Source of the DNA: JAMXLO01 sp963776505
Lineage (GTDB): Bacteria > Pseudomonadota > Alphaproteobacteria > Acetobacterales > Acetobacteraceae
NCBI GenBank assembly: GCA_963776505.1
Contig: CAVZNH010000080.1
Location: 62,001-126,000, forward strand
Reading direction: 5' to 3'
DNA length: 64,000 nt
Below the pieces are notes generated by a model. The model did no database searches. It worked only from the letters and a program-made list of their open reading frames with translations, and had not been told where the DNA came from. Below are positions 60,698-64,000 of the stretch, piece by piece. Made by a program: the position numbers and the translations under genes. How positions within the stretch are numbered: the stretch's first letter is position 1; every line of letters begins with the position of its first letter.

Positions 60698-60770
60698 GCC
60701 ACCCCGCCCGCAAGGGGAGGGGAGCTCCCCATCTCCCCGCCATGGGGAGGGGGCGGTGGGAGTGGTCGGA
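60698..60770. repeat. G/C-tract inverted repeat after gcdH
   Basis: CCACCCCGCCC at the left faces GGGGGCGGTGGG at the right; inside are AAGGGGAGGGGAGCTCCCC and ATCTCCCCGCCATGGGGAG, giving nested hairpins. Composition matches 49154-49243, so the two probably belong to one repeat family. It could end gcdH transcription, and the next gene's GTG start lies inside it. Confidence 0.65.
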
Positions 60771-61871
60771 CCACCCTGCCCCCATTTCGGCACTTGCGGC
60801 GGCTGTACGCTGTATCACTTGCCTGACGCTGCGTACATTGCCCACAAATCGGAGATGCTGGCGACTGCTCTGCGCCGCGCTGGTTTCGCTGACATCGCAT
60901 TGTCGCAGCCCGCTCGCGTCGGTCCCGGCGAGCGACGCCGCATGGACCTGGCTGCGCGTCGCGGGCGTAGCGGGGTTGTACTCGGCCTGCATCGGCAACG
61001 CAGCGCGGAAGTCGTCGATCTGACCACTTGCCTCGTCCTGCATCAGACACTGGTCGGCCTGATGTCGCCATTGCGCGAATTGTTGGCACGCCTTCAGGCT
61101 TTCCACCGCGAAGGCTCGGTGATCGCCAATCTGCTCCACTCAGGCGTCGATCTGCTGGTGCGCACCGATGCGCCACTTGCGTTGTCAGATCGCGTTGCCC
61201 TGACCGAGTTTGCCCGCAGTCATCGGTTGCCGCGCATCGCCTGGGCACTCGGCAGCGACGAACCGGAACCAGTCGCGATACTGCGCCCACCGACGACGTC
61301 GCTCTCTGGCATCACAGTCGTGCCGCCGCCCGGTGCCTTCCTGCAGGCTTCAGCCGCGGGCGAGTCTGCCATCATCTCAGCGGTCGTCGCGGCACTTCCC
61401 GACAAGGGACGCGTTGCGGAACTGTTCGCCGGTTGCGGCGCAATCACCTTCGCGCTGGCGCAGCGTGGCCGTGTAGCCGCATGGGAGGGCGACACAGCAT
61501 CGGCATCTGCTCTGCGCACCGCCGCCAATCACGCCGGTCTTGCCGGCCGCATCGAGGCGATCCAGCGTGACTTGGCGCGCCAGCCGCTACAGGCAAAGGA
61601 GCTCGCTGGTTTTGCTGCCGTCGTGCTCAACCCGCCATTCGCCGGCGCCGCAGCGCAGGTGGCACAGATCGCCGCCGCCAAACCTCCGGTCGTCGTCTAC
61701 GTGAGCTGTAACCCCGCCACGCTGTCGCGCGATGCAAGACTACTGCGACAGGCGGGCTTCATGCTGCGGTCAGCGACGCCGATAGATCAGTTTCTCTGGT
61801 CAGCCAGGCTTGAGAGCGTCTGCGTTTTCAGTTCTGCTCCCGCGGCTCCACGACGGGCGGCTGCCGGTTAG
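60756..61871 (+). CDS. Fe-S cluster RNA methyltransferase, TrmA/RlmD-like
   Basis: This 371-residue protein has four candidate [4Fe-4S] ligands (C8, C14 and C17 in CPHFGTCGGC, and C92 in DLTTCLVLH), a PPPGAFLQASAAGESAI region, SAM loop VAELFAGCGAITFALAQRG and the catalytic Cys in VVYVSCNPATLSRDARLL. Such enzymes make 5-methyluridine in tRNA or 23S rRNA. It lacks an obvious TRAM domain (shorter than the 430-460 of RlmD), as often in alphaproteobacteria. GTG at 60756 lies within a G/C repeat, so the start is uncertain. The stop overlaps the convergent mscS end by 44 bases. Confidence 0.85.
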   Translation: MGVVGPPCPHFGTCGGCTLYHLPDAAYIAHKSEMLATALRRAGFADIALSQPARVGPGERRRMDLAARRGRSGVVLGLHRQRSAEVVDLTTCLVLHQTLVGLMSPLRELLARLQAFHREGSVIANLLHSGVDLLVRTDAPLALSDRVALTEFARSHRLPRIAWALGSDEPEPVAILRPPTTSLSGITVVPPPGAFLQASAAGESAIISAVVAALPDKGRVAELFAGCGAITFALAQRGRVAAWEGDTASASALRTAANHAGLAGRIEAIQRDLARQPLQAKELAGFAAVVLNPPFAGAAAQVAQIAAAKPPVVVYVSCNPATLSRDARLLRQAGFMLRSATPIDQFLWSARLESVCVFSSAPAAPRRAAAG

Positions 61872-63169
61872 ATAATCCCTGCACGACCGCCTCAGGATTG
61901 CGGAATGTCACTTCGCGCTGCGGGTACGGAAGTTCGATCCCATGTTCCTGATAAAGGTCCCACAGATTCAGCATCACCTCGCTGCGCACGTTCGTTGTGC
62001 CGTTCGCCGGATCACTGATCCAGAAGCGCAATTCGAGATCGACCGTGCTCTCGCCGAATGTGACCAGCAGACAGTTCGGCGCCGGCTCTCGCAGAACGCG
62101 CGGCACATCGCGCGCCGCAGCCACTGCCAGCTTGATCGCCTCGATGCGGATCCGACTGATACGAGATGCCGACCTTCACGTGCATCCGGATGAGGTCGCT
62201 GGAGAACGACCAGTTGGTGACGCGCTGCGTTATCAGGTCTTCATTCGGAATCAGATACTCCTTGCCGTCCCGCGTCTGCACCGAGGCATAACGCGCATTG
62301 AGCGCGATCACCGATCCATAAGTGCCGTCGATCTCGATGACGTCGCCTGGCTTGATCGAACGATCCAGCAACAGGATCACGCCGCTGACCAAATTTGACA
62401 CCACCTTCTGCAGTCCGAAGCCAACACCGACGCCGATCGCGCCGGAGAACACGGCGAAGGCCGTCAGGTCGATGCCGATCGATCCCAGCGCAAGCACCAC
62501 TGCGAGTGTCAACAAGGTCATGCGGACGAGCTTGGCCGCGAGAACCTGCACCGCGGGGGTCAGCGGTCCGAATACGCGCAGCCGTTGGTCGATCAGTCGC
62601 GACAGCACGTTGGCTATCCACACGAAGATTGCCAGCGTGACCGCGCCTTTCAGCATAAGCAGCACACTGACGCGGAAATTGCCGACCGGCACCGCCATGG
62701 CGTCCATCAGATTGATGACGGGAGTGATCAACCCGGCGATATTCAACGCAGCGATGATCCAGGCGAAAACCGCGATGGCACGGGCCAGTCGCTCGTCGCG
62801 CACCAGCATCGAACTCAGCCGGATCAGCACCCAGACCAGCACGAGACTTTCCGCCAGCCGTAGCAGGTCGGCGCGATTGCCAGCGGCATTGAAGGCGAGA
62901 TATGCGAACCAGAGAACCAGCAGAAGCGCGATCCAGTCCGCCACCCGGGCGAAAGCGATTGCGATGGAACGCAATGGACCTGCGACGACCCGGCGGGTGA
63001 GGTCGAAGCATGCGCGCTGAAGTGCGGGCGCCAGCCACCGCGCCGCACTGACCAGCAGCAGCACGCAGACTAGCTGTTCGAACAGTGCCGGAACGAGCAC
63101 GTTGCGATGCAGCCAGTCGATGCTCTGGATTAGGAAGTCCTGCCAGTCGGGAGATATCAGCGCTTGCAC
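61828..63169 (-). CDS. MscS-family mechanosensitive channel (frameshifted)
   Basis: This membrane protein (about 447 residues) has several N-terminal helices and the MscS pore helix pattern LTAFAVFSGAIGVGVGFGLQKVVSNLVSGVILLLDRSIKPGD. After it come the beta domain DVIEIDGTYGSVIALNARYASVQTRDGKEYLIPNED and the cytoplasmic vestibule with a FGESTVDLELRFWI strand. It would release solutes under osmotic downshock. A short indel near 62155 splits the frame, after IRMHVKVGISY; the tail (AAARDVPRVLREPAPNCLLVT) runs to the stop at 61828. It overlaps the convergent methyltransferase. Confidence 0.88.
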
Positions 63170-63241
63170 GCGCCTATTGCAGCGCGGCAGCGCGGCGATA
63201 TCAGGGCAGCGGGTTCATAATCTCGTCAGAGCCGGGAAGGC

Positions 63242-63613
63242 TCACACGTGGAAGCTCTCGCCGCAGCCGCAGCGTCCCTTCTCGTTCGGATTGGTGAAGG
63301 TGAACCCGGTGGCGAGCGCCTTCACTTCGTAATCCATCACGGTGCCGATGAGGAACAGACTGGCCTTGCGGTCCACCAGCACGGTAAGCCCCTTGTCGTT
63401 GACCACTTCATCGCCAGGACCCGGCTCATCGGTCCAGGTCATGTCATACGACAGACCGGAACAGCCTTTGGTCTTCACGCCGATGCGCAGCAGCTTGCCC
63501 TGCTCACCCTTGCCATAGAGTGCACGCAGACGGTCCGCGGCGGCATCGGTCAGTGTCATCAGCGGCGGCAATGCGCGGGGTTTGCGAGGGGTGGAATTGA
63601 CAGTCGTGCTCAT
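63242..63613 (-). CDS. A-type Fe-S carrier protein, HesB/IscA/SufA family
   Basis: This 123-residue protein has MTLTDAAADRLRALYG, the first Cys in VKTKGCSGLSYDM (C51) and the last pair in NEKGRCGCGESFHV (C115, C117). These three cysteines bind and pass on Fe-S clusters to client proteins. It is SufA/IscA/ErpA-like; the position next to the SufT-like gene points to a SUF-type cluster. The start at 63613 is chosen over the longer in-frame extension because it matches the family. Confidence 0.93.
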   Translation of the reverse strand: MSTTVNSTPRKPRALPPLMTLTDAAADRLRALYGKGEQGKLLRIGVKTKGCSGLSYDMTWTDEPGPGDEVVNDKGLTVLVDRKASLFLIGTVMDYEVKALATGFTFTNPNEKGRCGCGESFHV

Positions 63614-63636
63614 GGTTCGCTCTATGTCGTTGTCGA

Positions 63637-63996
63637 TCAGAACATATTCAACTGCAGGCGGGCCTCTTCGGTCATGCGGCTTGGGTCCCAGGGCGGATCC
63701 CACACGGTCTCCACGTCACAGGACGTGACACCGAGCACCGTCATTGCCGCATTGCGTACTTGCTCCGGCAACTCCTGAGCCGACGGGCAGGCCGGCGCGG
63801 TCAGCGTCATCTCGACCTTCACCGCCCCATCGTCGGCAATCTCGATCGCGTAGATCAGGCCGAGCTCGTAGATGTTCACCGGGATTTCCGGATCGTACAC
63901 CTCGGCGATCGCGGCGATGATCGCATCCTCGGTGGGCCGCGGCTCGGTTTCGCCGTCCGGCGTCCAGGCGGCATGGGACTGCGTCACGTCATTCAC
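63637..63996 (-). CDS. sufT: SUF-system MIP18/DUF59 protein SufT-like
   Basis: This 119-residue protein reads EDAIIAAIAEVYDPEIPVNIYELGLIYAIEIADDGAVKVEMTLTAPACPSAQEL, with the conserved DPE-I-NIYELGLIY and the Cys in APACPSA, then VTSCDVETVWDPPW and RMTEEARLQLNMF. DUF59 proteins help deliver Fe-S clusters. It lies 23 bases upstream of the A-type carrier; the rest of a suf operon is expected outside the right edge. Confidence 0.92.
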   Translation of the reverse strand: MNDVTQSHAAWTPDGETEPRPTEDAIIAAIAEVYDPEIPVNIYELGLIYAIEIADDGAVKVEMTLTAPACPSAQELPEQVRNAAMTVLGVTSCDVETVWDPPWDPSRMTEEARLQLNMF

Positions 63997-64000
63997 TGCT

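Overview
The window is high-GC DNA from a Gram-negative bacterium. The gene content (bamA-skp-lpxD-fabZ-lpxA-lpxI, gatCAB, hldE, RND efflux, TRAP and branched-chain amino acid transporters, a CHASE2 cyclase) fits an alphaproteobacterium. My best guess is Rhodospirillales/Acetobacteraceae; this is inferred from gene order and composition, not from a marker comparison.

Left part (1-12.6 kb). A small structured RNA candidate with its own terminator is followed by a secreted GH5 glycosidase and a divergent membrane glycosyltransferase that carries an in-frame palindromic repeat and a frameshift. Next come an orphan amino-acid-type binding protein, a DinB-like protein and a TRAP transporter (DctP plus a fused DctQM). 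A dienelactone-hydrolase-like gene has been split in two by an IS30-family insertion. A YdcF-like membrane protein and a lower-GC beta-solenoid-like protein close this part.

12.6-19.1 kb. selB, a methyltransferase/GT2/small-flippase cluster, an EamA permease and a second methyltransferase are all recognisable, but each is spread over several reading frames. Many breaks are repaired by one base, often a G in a CCGGGC context, so sequencing or assembly error is more likely than gene decay. The same kind of isolated one-base break recurs in uvrB, gatA, the cyclase, livM, livG, mdtA, mdtC, the GH15 gene, the DEAD helicase and mscS.

19.2-39.4 kb. This stretch is mostly housekeeping: uvrB, hldE, cysQ, a CHASE2 adenylate cyclase converging on a FecR-domain protein, gatC-gatA-gatB with divergent ruvX, then the outer-membrane biogenesis and lipid A operon bamA-skp-lpxD-fabZ-lpxA-lpxI with a glyoxalase gene at its end, and a class II aldolase.

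39.4-64 kb. A complete branched-chain amino acid type ABC transporter (livM, livH, binding protein, livF, livG) is followed by a CoA-ester lyase and an MdtABC-like RND efflux operon with a NodT outer-membrane lipoprotein. After that come a GH15 hydrolase behind a Pro/Tyr-rich secreted protein, a DEAD-box helicase, a glutaryl-CoA-dehydrogenase-like enzyme, an Fe-S RNA methyltransferase, an MscS channel, and the end of an Fe-S assembly cluster (A-type carrier and SufT-like protein) that runs off the right edge.

I found no CRISPR array, prophage or tRNA gene. The most unusual items are the left-edge hairpin RNA, the repeat inserted in frame in the glycosyltransferase, the IS30-split hydrolase and the convergent cyclase/FecR pair.
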